In this document: positions 1-12,365 of the stretch, piece after piece
Numbering within the stretch: the stretch's first letter is position 1
How the letters are laid out: every line of letters starts with the position of its first letter
Assembly (NCBI GenBank): GCA_035048495.1
Contig: JASUTR010000243.1
Location: 124,001 to 188,000, forward strand
Length of the DNA: 64,000 nucleotides
Source of the DNA: Euptelea pleiosperma
Taxonomy: Eukaryota; Streptophyta; Magnoliopsida; Ranunculales; Eupteleaceae
Reading direction: 5' to 3'
Made by a program: the position numbers and the translations under genes
Notes under the pieces: generated by a model
Seen by the model: the letters and a program-made list of their open reading frames with translations, nothing else
Databases searched by the model: none
What the model was told of the DNA's origin: nothing

Positions 1-3000
1 TCACAATTTATAGGCTTCGGAATGTAACACACAAACTGAGTCCATTTTGAGACGTTGACGCACGGATGGACCTAACTTGTTTCGACTGTCACGAATCTTG
101 TTCCAACACTTCAAATGTGTTGAAACAATAGTAATGGAAGAGTTTGAGTCCAATTACGAGGTCCGGTTGCGAAAAAGTCACAAGTTATAGGCTTCGGAAT
201 GTAACACACAAACTGAATCCAATTTGAGACGTTGACGCACGAATAGAGCTAACATGTTTCGACTGTCCCGAATCTTGTTCCAACATTCAAATGTGTTGAA
301 ACAATAGTAATGGAAGAGTTTGAGTCCAATTATGAGGTCCGGTTGCGAAAAAGTCACAAGTTATAGGCTTCGGAATGTAACACACAAACTGAGTCCAATT
401 AAACACATTGACGCACGGATGGAGCTAACATGCTTCGACTGCCCCGAATCTTGTTCCAACACTTCAAATATGTTGAAACAATAGTAATGGAAGAATTTGA
501 GTCTAATTACGATGTCCGGTTGCGAAAAAGTCACAAGTTATAGGCTTCAGAATGTAACACACAAACTGAGTCCAATTAAAGAAATTGACGCCCGGATGGA
601 GCTAACTTGTTTCGACTGCCCCGAATCTTGTTCCAACACTTCAAATGTGTTGAAACAATAGTAATGGAAGAGTTTGAGTCCAATTACGAGGTCGGGTTGC
701 GAAAAAGTCACAAGTTATAGGCTTCTGAATGTAACACACAAACTGAGTCCAATTTGAGACGTTGACGCACGGATGGAGCTAACTTGTTTCGACTGTCCCG
801 AATCTTGTTCCAACATTTTAAATGTGTTGAAACAATAGTAATGGAAGAGTTTGAGTCCAATTACGAGGTCCGGTTGCGAAAAAGTCACAAGTTATAGGCT
901 TCGGAATGTAACACACAAACTGAGTCCAATTTGAGACGTTGACGCACGGATGGAGCTAACTTGTTTCAACTGTCCCGAATCTTGTTCCAACACTTTAAAT
1001 TTGTTGAAACAATAGTAATGGAAGAGTTTGTGTCCAATTACGAGGTCCGATTTTGGAAAAAGTTACAAGTTATAGGCTTCTGAATGTAACACACAAACTT
1101 AGTCCAATTAATGACATTGACGCACGGATGGAGCCAACTTGTTTCGACTGCTCCTAATCTTGTTCCAACACTTCAAATGTGTTGAAACAATAGTAATGGA
1201 AAAGTATGAGTCCAATTACGAGGTCCGGTTGCGAAAAAGTCACAACTTGTAGGCTTCTGAATGTAACACACAAACTGAGTCCAATTTGAGACGTTGACGC
1301 ACGGATGGAGCTAACATGTTTCGACTGTTCCGAATCTTGTTTCAACACTTCAAATGTGTTGAAACAATAGTAATGGAAGAGTTTGAGTCCAATTACGAGG
1401 TCCGGTTGCGAAAAAGTCACAAGTTATAGGCTTCGGAATGTAACACACAAACTGAGTCCAATTTGAGACGTTGACGCACGGATGGAGCTAACTTGTTTCG
1501 ACTGTCCCGAATCTTGTTCCAACACTTTAAATTTGTTGAAACAATAGTAATGGAAGAGTTTGTGTCCAATTACGAGGTCCGATTGCGAAAAAGTTACAAG
1601 TTATAGGCTTCTGAATGTAACACACAAACTTAGTCCAATTAATGACATTGACGCACGGATGGAGCCAACTTGTTTCAACTGCTCCTAATCTTGTTCCAAC
1701 ACTTCAAATGTGTTGAAACAATAGTAATGGAAAAGTATGAGTCCAATTACGAGGTCCGGTTGCGAAAAAGTCACAACTTATAGGCTTCTGAATGTAACAC
1801 ACAAACTGAGTCCAATTTGAGACGTTGACGCACGGATGGAGCTAACATGTTTCGACTGTTCCGAATCTTGTTTCAACACTTCAAATGTGTTGAAACAATA
1901 GTAATGGAAGAGTTTGAGTCCAATTATGAGGTCCGGTTGCGAAAAAGTCACAAGTTATAGGGTTCTGAATGTAACACACAAACTGAGTCCAATTTGAGAC
2001 GTTGACGCACGGATGGAGCTAACTTGTTTCGACTGTCCCGAATCTTGTTCCAACACTTTAAATATGTTGAAACAATAGTAATGGAAGAGTTTGAGTCCAA
2101 TTACGAGGTCCGGTTGCGAAAAAGTCACAAGTTATAGGCTTCGGAATGTAACTCACAAACTGAGTCCAATTTGAGATGTTGACGCACGGATAGAGCTAAC
2201 TTGTTTCGACTGTCCCGAATCTTGTTCCAACACTTTAAATGTGTTGAAACAATAGTAATGGAAGAGTTTGAGTCCAATTATGAGGTCCGGTTGCGAAAAA
2301 GTCACAAGTTATAGGCTTCTGAATGTAACACACAAACTTAGTCCAATTAATGACATTGACGCACGGATGGAGCCAACTTGTTTCGACTGCTCCTAATCTT
2401 GTTCCAACACTTCAAATGTGTTGAAACAATAGTAATGGAAAAGTATGAGTCCAATTACGAGGTCCGGTTGCGAAAAAGTCACAACTTATAGGCTTCTGAA
2501 TGTAACACACAAACTGAGTCCAATTTGAGACGTTGACGCACGGATGGAGCTAACATGTTTCGACTGTTCCGAATCTTGTTTCAACACTTCAAATGTGTTG
2601 AAACAATAGTAATGGAAGAGTTTGAGTCCAATTATGAGGTCCGGTTGCGAAAAAGTCACAAGTTATAGGGTTCTGAATGGAACACACAAACTGAGTCCAA
2701 TTTGAGACGTTGACGCACGGATGGAGCTAACTTGTTTCGACTGTCCCGAATCTTGTTCCAACACTTTAAATGTGTTGAAACAATAGTAATGGAAGAGTTT
2801 GAGTCCAATTACGAGGTCCGGTTGCGAAAAAGTCACAAGTTATAGGCTTCGGAATGTAACTCACAAACTGAGTCCAATTTGAGACGTTGACGCACGGATA
2901 GAGCTAACTTGTTTCGACTGTCCCGAATCTTGTTCCAACACTTTAAATGTGTTGAAACAATAGTAATGGAAGAGTTTGAGTCCAATTACGAGGTCCGGTT

Positions 3001-6000
3001 GCGAAAAAGTCACAAGTTATAGGCTTCGGAATGTAACTCACAAACTGAGCCCAATTTGTGACGTTGACGCACGGATGGAGCTAATTTGTTTCGACTGTCA
3101 CGAATCTTGTTCCAACACTTCAAATGTGTTGAAACAATAGTAATGGAAGAGTTTGAGTCCAATTACGAGGTCCGGTTGCGAAAAAGTCACAAGTTATAGG
3201 CTTCGGAATGTAACACACAAACTGAATCCAATTTGAGACGTTGACGCACGAATAGAGCTAACATGTTTCGACTGTCCCGAATCTTGTTCCAACATTAAAA
3301 TGTGTTGAAACAATAGTAATGGAAGAGTTTGAGTCCAATTATGAGGTCCGGTTGCGAAAAAGTCACAAGTTATAGGCTTCGGAATGTAACACACAAACTG
3401 AGTCCAATTAAACACATTGACGCACGGATGGAGCTAACTTGCTTCGACTGCCCCGAATCTTGTTCCAACACTTCAAATATGTTGAAACAATAGTCATGGA
3501 AGAATTCGAGTCTAATTACGATGTCCGGTTGCGAAAAAGTCACAAGTTATAGGCTTCAGAATGTAACACACAAACTGAGTCCAATTAAAGAAATTGACGC
3601 CCGGATGGAGCTAACTTGTTTCGACTGCCCCGAATCTTGTTCCAACACTTCAAATGTGTTGAAACAATAGTAATGGAAGAGTTTGAGTCCAATTACGAGG
3701 TCCGGTTGCGAAAAAGTCACAAGTTATAGGCTTCTGAATGTAACACACAAACTGAGTCCAATTTGAGACGTTGACGCACGGATGGAGCTAACTTGTTTCG
3801 ACTGTCCCGAATCTTGTTCCAACATTTTAAATGTGTTGAAACAAAAGTAATGGAAGAGTTTGAGTCCAATTACCAGGTCCGGTTGCGAAAAAGTCACAAG
3901 TTATAGGCTTCGGAATGTAACACACAAACTGAGTCCAATTTGAGACGTTGACTCACGGATGGAGCTAACTTGTTTCGACTGTCCCGAATCTTGTTCCAAC
4001 ACTTTAAATTTGTTGAAACAATAGTAATGGAAGAGTTTGTGTCCAATTACGAGGTCCGATTGCGAAAAAGTTACAAGTTATAGGCTTCTGAATGTAACAC
4101 ACAAACTTAGTCCAATTAATGACATTGACGCACGGATGGAGCCAACTTGTTTCGACTGCTCCTAATCTTGTTCCAACACTTCAAATGTGTTGAAACAATA
4201 GTAATGGAAAAGTATGAGTCCAATTACGAGGTCCGGTTGCGAAAAAGTCACAACTTATAGGCTTCTGAATGTAACACACAAACTGAGTCCAATTTGAGAC
4301 GTTGACGCACGGATGGAGCTAACATGTTTCGACTGTTCCGAATCTTGTTTCAACTCTTCAAATGTGTTGAAACAATAGTAATGGAAGAGTTTGAGTCCAA
4401 TTATGAGGTCCGGTTGCGAAAAAGTCACAAGTTATAGGGTTCTGATTGTAACACACAAACTGAGTCCAATTTGAGACGTTGACGCACGGATGGAGCTAAC
4501 TTGTTTCGACTGTCCCGAATCTTGTTCCAACACTTTAAATGTGTTGAAACAATAGTAATGGAAGAGTTTGAGTCCAATTACGAGGTCCGGTTGCGAAAAA
4601 GTCACAAGTTATAGGCCTCGGAATGTAACTCACAAACTGAATTCAATTTGAGACGTTGACGCACGGATGGAGCTAACTTGTTTCGACTGTCCCGAATCTT
4701 GTTCCAACACTTTAAATGTGTTGAAACAATAGTAATGGAAGAGTTTGAGTCCAATTACGAGGTCCGGTTGCGAAAAAGTCACAAGTTATAGGCTTCGGAA
4801 TGTAACTCACAAACTGAGCCCAATTTGTGACGTTGACGCACGGATGGAGCTAATTTGTTTCGACTGTCACGAATCTTGTTCCAACACTTCAAATGTGTTG
4901 AAACAATAGTAATGGAAGAGTTTGAGTCCAATTACGAGGTCCGGTTGCGAAAAAGTCACAAGTTATAGGCTTCGGAATGTAACTCACAAACTGAGTCCAA
5001 TTTGAGACGTTGACGCACGGATGGAGCTAACTTGTTTCGACTGTCCCGAATCTTGTTCCAACACTTTAAATGTGTTGAAACAATAGTAATGGAAGAGTTT
5101 GAGTCCAATTACGAGGTCCGGTTGCGAAAAAGTCACAAGTTATAGGCTTCGGAATGTAAATCACAAACTGAGCCCAATTTGTGACGTTGACGCACGGATG
5201 GAGCTAATTTGTTTCGACTGTCACGAATCTTGTTCCAACACTTCAAATGTGTTGAAACAATAGTAATGGAAGAGTTTGAGTCCAATTACGAGGTCCGGTT
5301 GCGAAAAAGTCACAAGTTATAGGCTTCGGAATGTAACACACAAACTGAATCCAATTTGAGACGTTGACGCACGAATAGAGCTAACATGTTTCGACTGTCC
5401 CGAATCTTGTTCCAACATTCAAATGTGTTGAAACAATAGTAATGGAAGAGTTTGAGTCCAATTATGAGGTCCGGTTACGAAAAAGTCACAAGTTATAGGC
5501 TTCGGAATGTAACACACAAACTGAGTCCAATTAAACACATTGACGCACGGATGGAGCTAACTTGCTTCGACTGCCCCGAATCTTGTTCCAACACTTCAAA
5601 TATGTTGAAACAATAGTAATGGAAGAATTCGAGTCTAATTACGATGTCCGGTTGCGAAAAAGTCACAAGTTATAGGCTTCAGAATGTAACACACAAACTG
5701 AGTCCAATTAAAGAAATTGACGCCCGGATGGAGCTAACTTGTTTCGACTGCCCCGAATCTTCTTCCAACACTTCAAATATGTTGAAACAATAGTAATGGA
5801 AGAGTTTGAGTCCAATTACGAGGTCCGGTTGCGAAAAAGTCACAAGTTATAGGATTCTGAATGTAACACACAAACTGAGTCCAATTTGAGACGTTGACGC
5901 ACGGATGGAGCTAACTTGCTTCGACTGTCCTGAATCTTGTTCCAACACTTTAAATGTGTTGAAACAATAGTAATGGAAGAGTTTGAGTCCAATTACGAGG

Positions 6001-6230
6001 TCCGATTGCGAAAAAGTCACAAGTTATATGCTTGGGTATGTAACACACAAACTGAGTCCAATTAAAGACATTGACGCATGGATGGAGCTAACTTGTGTCG
6101 ACTGTCCCGAATCTTCTTCCAACACTTCAAATGTGTTGAAACAATAGTAGTGGAAGAATTCGAGTCAAATTACGAGGTCCGGTTGCGAAAAAGTCACAAG
6201 TTATAGGCTTCGGAATGTAACTAACAAACT
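1..6230 (+). repeat. 177-bp satellite array, type A monomers only
   Basis: Head-to-tail monomers: the anchor TATAGGCTTC recurs at 9, 186, 362, 539 and 716, giving a 176-177 bp period. Every monomer here is what I call type A: it has a GCGAAAAAGTCACAAG block and a CAACAC...GTGTTG dyad. Diagnostic variants show nested higher-order repeats. The AAAGAAATTGACGCCCGG variant recurs near 577, 3586 and 5707 (spacings of 17 and 12 monomers), and the GACTGCTCCTAATC variant near 1148, 1681, 2388 and 4157 (3, 4 and 10 monomers). No gene is visible. Short open frames arise because 177 is divisible by 3. The strand is arbitrary and records the reading direction used here. Confidence 0.97.
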
Positions 6231-9200
6231 GAGTCCAATTTGAGATGTTCACGCACGGATGGAGCTAACTTGTTTCTACTGTCACGAATCTTGTTCCAAC
6301 AATTCAAATGTGTTAAAACAATAGTAATGTAATAGTTTGAGTCGAATTACGAGGTCCGATTGCTAAAAAGCCATAAGTTATAGTCTTCGGAATGTAACAT
6401 ACAAACTGAGTCCAATTTGAGACCTTGACGCATGGATGGAGCTAACTTGTTTCTACTGTCACGAATCTTGTTCCAACAATTAAAATTTGTTAAAACAATA
6501 GTAATGGAAGAGTTTGAGTCCAATTACAAGGTCTGATTGCTAAAAAGCCATAAGTTATAGGCTTCAAAATGTAACATACAAACTGAGTCCAATTTGCGAC
6601 GCTGACGCACGGATGGAGCTAACTTGTTTCGACTGTGACGAATCTTGTTCCAACACTTTAAATGTGTTGAAACAACAGTAATGGAAGAGTTTGAGTAAAA
6701 TTACGAGGTCCGGTTGTGAAAAAGTCACAAGTTATAGGCTTCGGAATATAACACACAAACTGAGTCTAATTTGAGACGTTGACGCACGGATGGAGCTAAC
6801 TTGTTTCTACTATCACGAATCTTGTTCCAACAATTCAAATTTGTTAAACCAATTGTAATGGAAAAGTTTGAGTCCAATTACAAAGTCCGATTGCTAAAAA
6901 GCCATAAGTTATGGGCTTCGGAATGTAACACACAAACTGAGTCCAATTAAAAACATTGATGCACGGATGGAGCTAACTTGTTTCGACTGACCCGAATCTT
7001 GTTCCAACACTTCAAATGTGTTGAAACAATTGTAATGGAAGAGTTTGAGTCCAATTAGGAGGTCCGGTTGCGAAAAAGTCACAAGTTATAGGCTTCGGAA
7101 TGTAACAAACAAAATGAGTCCAATTATAGACATTGATGCACGGATGCAGCTAACTTGTTTCGACTGTCCCGAATCTTGTTCCAACATTTCAAATGCGTTG
7201 AAACAATAGTAATGGAAGAGTTTGAGTAAAATTACGAGGTCCGGTTGCGACAAAGTCACAAGTTATAGGCTTCGGAATGTAACACACAAACTGAGTCCAA
7301 TTTGAGACGTTCACGCACGGATGGAGCTAACTTGTTTCTACTGTCACGAATCTTGTTCCAACAATTCAAATTTGTTAAAACAATAGTAATGGAAGAGTTT
7401 GAGTCCAATTACAAGGTCCGATTGCTAAAAAGCCATAAGTTATAGGCTTCGGAATTTAACATACAAACTGAGTCCAATTTGCGACGTTGACGCACGGATG
7501 GAGCTAACTTGTTTCGACTGTCCCGAATCTTGTTCCAACACTTCAAATGTGTTGAAACAATAGTAATGGAAGAGTTTGAGTCAAATTATGAGGTCCGATT
7601 GCGAAAAAGTCACAAGTTATAGGCTTCGGAATGTATCACACAAACTAAGTCCAATTTGAGACGTTGACGAACGGATGGAGCTAACTTGTTTCGACTGTCA
7701 CGAATCTTGTTCCAACACTTCAAATGTGTTGAAACAATAGTAATGGAAGAGTTTGAGTTTAATTACGAGGTCCGGTTGCGAAAAAGTAACAAGTTATATG
7801 CTTCGGTATGTAACACACAAACTGAGTCCAATTAAAGACATTGACGCATGGATGGAGCTAACTTGTGTCGACTGTCCCGAATCTTCTTCCAACACTTCAA
7901 ATGTGTTGAAACAATAGTAATGGAAGAGTTTGAGTAAAATTACGAGGTCCGGTTGCGACAAAGTCACAAGTTATAGGCTTCGGAATGTAACACTCAAACT
8001 GAGTCCAATTTGAGACGTTGATGCACGGATGGAGCTAACTTGTTTCTACTGTCACGAATCTTGTTCCAACAATTCAAATTTGTTAAAACAATAGTAATGG
8101 AAGAGTTTGAGTCCAATTACAAGGTCCGATTACTAAAAAGCCTTAAGTTATAGGCTTCGAAATGTAACATACAAACTGAGTCCAATTTGCGACGCTGACG
8201 CACGGATGGAGCTAACTTGTTTCGACTATCACGAATCTTGTTCCAACACTTTAAATGTGTTGAAACAACAGTAATGGAAGAGTTTGAGTAAAATTACGAG
8301 GTCCGGTTGTGACAAAGTCACAAGTTATAGGCTTCGGAATGTAACACACAAACTGAGTCTAATTTGAGACGTTGATGCACGGATGGAGCTAACTTGTTTC
8401 TACTATCACGAATCTTGTTCCAACAATTCAAATTTGTTAAAGCAATTGTAATGGAAGAGTTTGAGTCCAATTACAAAGTCCGATTACTAAAAACCCATAA
8501 GTTATAGGCTTCGGAATGTAACACACAAACTGAGTCCAATTAAAAACATTGATGCACGGATGGAGCTAACTTGTTTCGACTGTCCCGAATCTTGTGCCAA
8601 CACTTCAAATGTGTTGAAACAATTGTAATGGAAGAGTTTGAGTCCAATTAGGAGGTCCGGTTGCGAAAAAGTCACAAGTTATAGGCTTCGAAATGTAACA
8701 AACAAATTGAGTCCAATTATAGACATTGATGCACGGATGGAGCGAACTTGTTTCGACTGTCCCGAATCTTGTTTCAACACTTCAAATGTGTTAAAACAAT
8801 AGTAATGGAAGAGTTTGAGTAAAATTACGAGGTCCGGTTGCGACAAAGTCACAAGTTATAGGCTTCGGAATGTAACACACAAACTGAGTCCAATTTGAGA
8901 CGTTGACGCACGGATGGAGCTAACTTGTTTCTACTGTCACGAATCTTGTTCCAACAATTCAAATTTGTTAAAACAATAGTAATGGAAGAGTTTGAGTCCA
9001 ATTACAAGGTCCGATTGCTAAAAAGCCATAAGTTATAGGCTTCGGAATGTAACATACAAACTGAGTCCAATTTGCGACGTTGACGCACGGATGGAGCTAA
9101 CTTGTTTCGACTGTCCCGAATCTTGTTCCAACACTTCAAATGTGTTGAAACAATAGTAATGGAAGAGTTTGAGTCAAATTATGAGGTCCGGTTGCGAAAA

Positions 9201-10037
9201 AGTCACAAGTTATAGGCTTCGGAATGTATCACACAAACTAAGTCCAATTTGAGACGTTGACGAACGGATGGAGCTAACTTGTTTCGACTGTCACGAATCT
9301 TGTTCCAACACTTCAAATGTGTTGAAACAATAGTAATGGAAGAGTTTGAGTTCAATTACGAGGTCCGGTTGCGAAAAAGTCACAAGTTATATGCTTCGGT
9401 ATGTAACACACAAACTGAGTCCAATTAAAGACATTGACGCATGGATGGAGCGAACTTGTGTCGACTGTCCCGAATCTTCTTCCAACACTTCAAATGTGTT
9501 GAAACAATAGTAGTGGAAGAATTCGAGTCTAATTATGAGGTCCGGTTGCGAAAAAGTCACAAGTGATAGGCTTCGGAATGTAACTCACAAACTGAGTCCA
9601 ATTTGAGATGTTGACGCACTGATGGAGCTAACTTGTTTCTACTGTCACGAATCTTGTTCCAACAATTCAAATGTGTTAAAACAATAGTAATGTAATAGTT
9701 TGAGTCAAATTACGAGGTCCGATTGCTAAAAAGCCATAAGTTATAGAGTTCGGAATGTAACATACAAACTGAGTCCAATTTGAGACGTTGACGCATGGAT
9801 GGAGCTAACTTGTTTCTACTGTCATGAATCTTGTTCCAACAATTCTAATTTGTTAAAACAATAGTAATGGAAGAGTTTGAGTCCAATTACAAGGTCCGAT
9901 TGCTAAAAAGCCATAAGTTATTGGCTTCGGAATGTAACACACAAACTGAGTCCAATTTGAGACATCGACGCACGGATGGAGCTAACTTGTTTCTACTGTC
10001 ACGAATCTTGTTCCAACAATTCAAATTTGTTAAAATA
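6231..10037 (+). repeat. 177-bp satellite array, mixed type A/B monomers, 9-mer HOR
   Basis: From about 6.2 kb a second monomer type appears. Type B has GCTAAAAAGCCATAAG in place of GCGAAAAAGTCACAAG, TTTCTACTGTCACG in place of TTTCGACTGTCCCG, and AACAATTCAAATTTGTTAAAAC in place of AACACTTCAAATGTGTTGAAAC. Types A and B are interspersed rather than strictly alternating. Variants such as AAAAACATTGATGCACGG (about 6948 and 8541) and GACGAACGGATGGAGC (about 7667 and 9257) repeat at roughly 1.59 kb, a 9-monomer unit. The segment stops at the Helitron junction after TTGTTAAAATA. Confidence 0.96.
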
Positions 10038-10050
10038 CTAGTTGTTACCC

Positions 10051-10063
10051 GTGCCAACGGCAC
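10051..10063 (-). other. Helitron 3'-terminal hairpin
   Basis: Perfect 5-bp stem GTGCC/GGCAC with a 3-base loop, nine bases inside the CTAG terminus. In Helitrons this subterminal hairpin marks where rolling-circle transfer ends. Its position and the CTAG following it fix the element's orientation as minus. Confidence 0.85.
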
Positions 10064-10119
10064 TCCCCGACAAAGTGTCCACAAATAAATTCAAGGACCA
10101 CCACCATTTTGATTAAAGA

Positions 10120-10560
10120 ATGATGCATCCATGGGCCAAGGAACACCACCACAACTGTACTACCAACTCACCACTACCAAAGACACCACCACATCCACCC
10201 ATCCACAAAAAATCACACCATAACGTGCACACCCATGTTAAGCTAGATAACAATGAGCTGATTATTTCCCCAAACCCAAAGCTAGAAAATTACTTTCTCT
10301 TTCTCTTCTTTGACTTCCCTTATTGCACCCATACATATATACTAACACCTAATAAAGTACACTGAATTTATACATACAACATGGCAATTTTTGGAAAAAA
10401 ATAATTCCTTTGTTAGAGGCATATGAATATCAATCCCAATGAAGCACACTAATAAATAAGAACTAAACGGCCAAGTGCTTCTTGTGTTTAAAAGAAACCA
10501 TTTAGTACATGTACTCCTATAGGAGGTCAAATGTTGAGATTAATGGAGGAAGAAATGATG
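10120..10560. other. Unassigned Helitron interior
   Basis: AT-rich DNA between the Helitron 3' end and the captured exon. It contains small open frames on both strands (10120-10365 plus, 10342-10530 minus). They are low-complexity (His/Pro/Asn-rich or hydrophobic) with no motif I recognise. I see no gene, RNA or repeat here. It is probably intron or downstream sequence of the captured gene, or Helitron filler. Confidence 0.5.
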
Positions 10561-10578
10561 TTCACTTCCAAAACCAAC

Positions 10579-10678
10579 CTTAGATCTTCCACTTGAACGC
10601 AAACATGATTTACAATTGCAATTTCCGCAACAAATAATGCAAGCCTCTACAATTGCCCCCACTGACATCTGAGAATAC
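10579..10678 (-). pseudogene. Captured JMJ25/IBM1-type H3K9 demethylase exon, zinc-finger fragment (second exon)
   Basis: The minus-strand frame reads about 33 residues: YSQMSVGAIVEA followed by CIICCGNCNCKSCLRS. The Cys pattern C-x2-C-x3-N-C-N-C-x2-C-L-R after a (Y)xQMS..xIxEAC lead-in is that of the RING-like cysteine-rich region in plant JmjC histone H3K9 demethylases (JMJ25/IBM1 group), where the family form is close to CPxCCGNCNCKxCLR. A splice-acceptor-like AG (…TATAG) lies directly upstream. The frame runs to a stop without the rest of the domain or any JmjC catalytic core. The usual Pro after the first Cys is Ile. It sits 3' of the matching upstream exon at 11079-11168 in correct gene order. 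A dead captured fragment, not a gene. The family assignment is from memory of the motif. Confidence 0.75.
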
Positions 10679-11078
10679 CTATATTCAATGATATAAAGAA
10701 AAGAATTGAACAATAGAAATACAACCACAGACTAAACATAAATTAATACTAAATAGTTATTACTCTAGAGAAGGGAAATCATAGCTTAGGAAACTTTAAA
10801 AGAAACTCAAATGTATTAGCATTAATTTTAAGCCAATCATTTATATTGATTGGGTCGATGATACATAAATTAACTAATCATAATAATATCCATCAAATTC
10901 TACTATATTAGGTTATCTAAAATTTAATTTAATAATATCATCAGGGACAAAAAAAAACACACCAATTTGCATCCAGTGAACATCTAACAGAACTGATGTG
11001 CCAATACCTCTTATCATTATTAAGAAACAAAAAATTAAAATTGCAATACTATCAAGTGAGGGATGGGGCGACTTTTAC

Positions 11079-11168
11079 CTTCGCTGTATACACAGCACAC
11101 TATCATTTCCTGTTACAGTTCTTGCACGGGGCAACCATTCCTTTATCGTTCCTCTAAGGCTCTAACAA
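11079..11168 (-). pseudogene. Captured JMJ25/IBM1-type demethylase exon, zinc-finger fragment (first exon)
   Basis: Minus strand, within 11129-11153, reads RNDKGMVAPCKNCNRK, then two stops (TGA TAG), then CAVYTAK, ending at AAG followed by GTAAAA, a good 5' splice site. Plant JMJ25/IBM1 proteins carry CHQCQRNDKG...C..C.RKRYC..C here, so the two stops fall on the expected Arg-Tyr, and the codon before RNDKG (family Gln) is a third stop, TAG. The expected final Cys of the YCxxC pair is Tyr. An acceptor-like TTTTGTAG precedes the piece at 11169-11176. Order and strand agree with the second exon 400 bp further along, so one genomic fragment including an intron was probably captured. Inactivated by stop codons; no protein is expected. 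Confidence 0.78.
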
Positions 11169-11176
11169 CTACAAAA

Positions 11177-11760
11177 TATTAAAAAAAATTATCTTAAGAG
11201 TATCGAAACAGAGAAACGAAATTGAGAAGAAAAATACACAAATGGCACAAAAGTACACAAATAGTCATAAGTACCCATAAACCAATACTTCTTGTAAACA
11301 TCACAGATCAATAATCATGCAAACAACGTAAGCAAAAATGAAAAAAATCTTAAGCATTAGAAAAAGAAAACAAAGGTCCAACGTTTAAAATCTACCACCT
11401 GGCTACAAAACGGAGCTAACATAATCAACTCAGATCACGTGAACCATCGGGTTTCAACCGATACCTAAGGAAGAAACACACCTAAGAAAACTATAGGATC
11501 TGAAAAGGGTTTTCAGTCACTTTGTTAGGACGTCCACCAAAATAGAAGGAAAAAAACATACCTAAATTCTCAGAATGGAGAGATGTAAAACCCTGACCCT
11601 TAACCTAACTGTAAAATTCCTTTTCATAGAAGGTATTTATGTTTTTTGTTTTTAGGAACCCAAGAGTCAAACACCAATATGAAATCGTAGAAACCTAGAT
11701 AAAAATGAATCTGATAAAAATGAGAAAAAAGAAAAAAAAAATCAAAGCTCTAGATTAACA
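11177..11760. other. Unassigned Helitron interior, probable captured intron sequence
   Basis: AT-rich sequence upstream (in the minus reading) of the demethylase exon fragments. A short stretch at about 11400-11470 has an acceptor-like TTCCTTAG followed by an open YRLKPDGSRDLS reading that I cannot assign. Several other TTAG and TGTAG acceptor-like sites occur. No recognisable domain. Intronic or exon sequence of the captured gene is the simplest reading, but this is inference. Confidence 0.4.
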
Positions 11761-12061
11761 ACCAGAATTTGTGGAAAGAATCGAGCTCCCCAAACCTAGA
11801 AACAGGGTCATCATAAGAGGGAACCCACGGTGAACACAAATGGAACCACACCCTCCCTGAGAATTGAAAATACCCTCAACGGAGGGAGAAAAAAACCTAG
11901 CAGATGGTCTAGGGCTTACATTAAAATGATTTTCGTCTAGATAATCGGGGAAGACAACATGAAAATGAGGGGAACTCTTTCGGGGAAAAGTGATTTCCGT
12001 CCAAATAGATAAACAAAGAGAAGAGGTCAAAAACGCAAAAAAAAATGAGGAGAGCTCATAC

Positions 12062-12230
12062 CGTGGATTGAGGAAGGTGCGGGGTTGTGACGATGAGTGA
12101 GGACAGTATCTTCTTCTTCGTGAGCGAGTGTGAGAGAGAGAGAGAGAGAGAGGCCTTCGAGAGAGTGGACGATTTGTGAGAGAGAGAAGCCTTCTAGAGA
12201 GACATGCGAGAGGAAAGAGCGTTGAACCAA
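12062..12230 (-). other. Captured 5'-leader-like segment with (CT)n and splice-donor-like end
   Basis: On the minus strand the segment has (CT)n tracts typical of plant 5' untranslated leaders. It then reads through an Ala/Pro/Ser-type region to CCTCAATCCACG followed by GTATGAG at 12062, a plausible 5' splice site. It lies upstream of the demethylase exons on the same strand. It could be the leader of the captured gene, or unrelated low-complexity DNA. The small open frames over it look incidental. Confidence 0.4.
12132..12152. repeat. (GA)n microsatellite
   Basis: About ten uninterrupted GA units inside the Helitron; (CT)n on the strand of the captured leader-like segment. Confidence 0.95.
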
Positions 12231-12328
12231 ACCATTAAACCCCCAAAAATGCCAACCATGCCCTCAAATCGTAAAACCCCCCTAATCAAAGTAATATAAC
12301 CAACCTTAATGGTGGTTTCCAGCGGGGG

Positions 12329-12330
<2 letters not shown>

Positions 12331-12359
<29 letters not shown>
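12331..12359. repeat. (GA)n microsatellite
   Basis: GA tract with one CA interruption near its left end, directly before the 45-bp tandem duplication. Confidence 0.95.
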
Positions 12360-12365
12360 TGAGGG

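Noticed and set aside
1154..1420. Open frames of 60-114 codons in the satellite, also at 3194-3415, 9867-10088, 13563-13907, 13986-14216, 18887-19072, 28329-28659, 30564-30833 and 37543-37812
   Set aside because: They occur on both strands, start at arbitrary monomer positions, repeat with a 59-residue period and match no domain. They follow from a 177-bp repeat divisible by three.
10120..10530. Open frames in the Helitron between its 3' end and the captured exon
   Set aside because: Composition-driven, overlapping on both strands, with no similarity I recognise.
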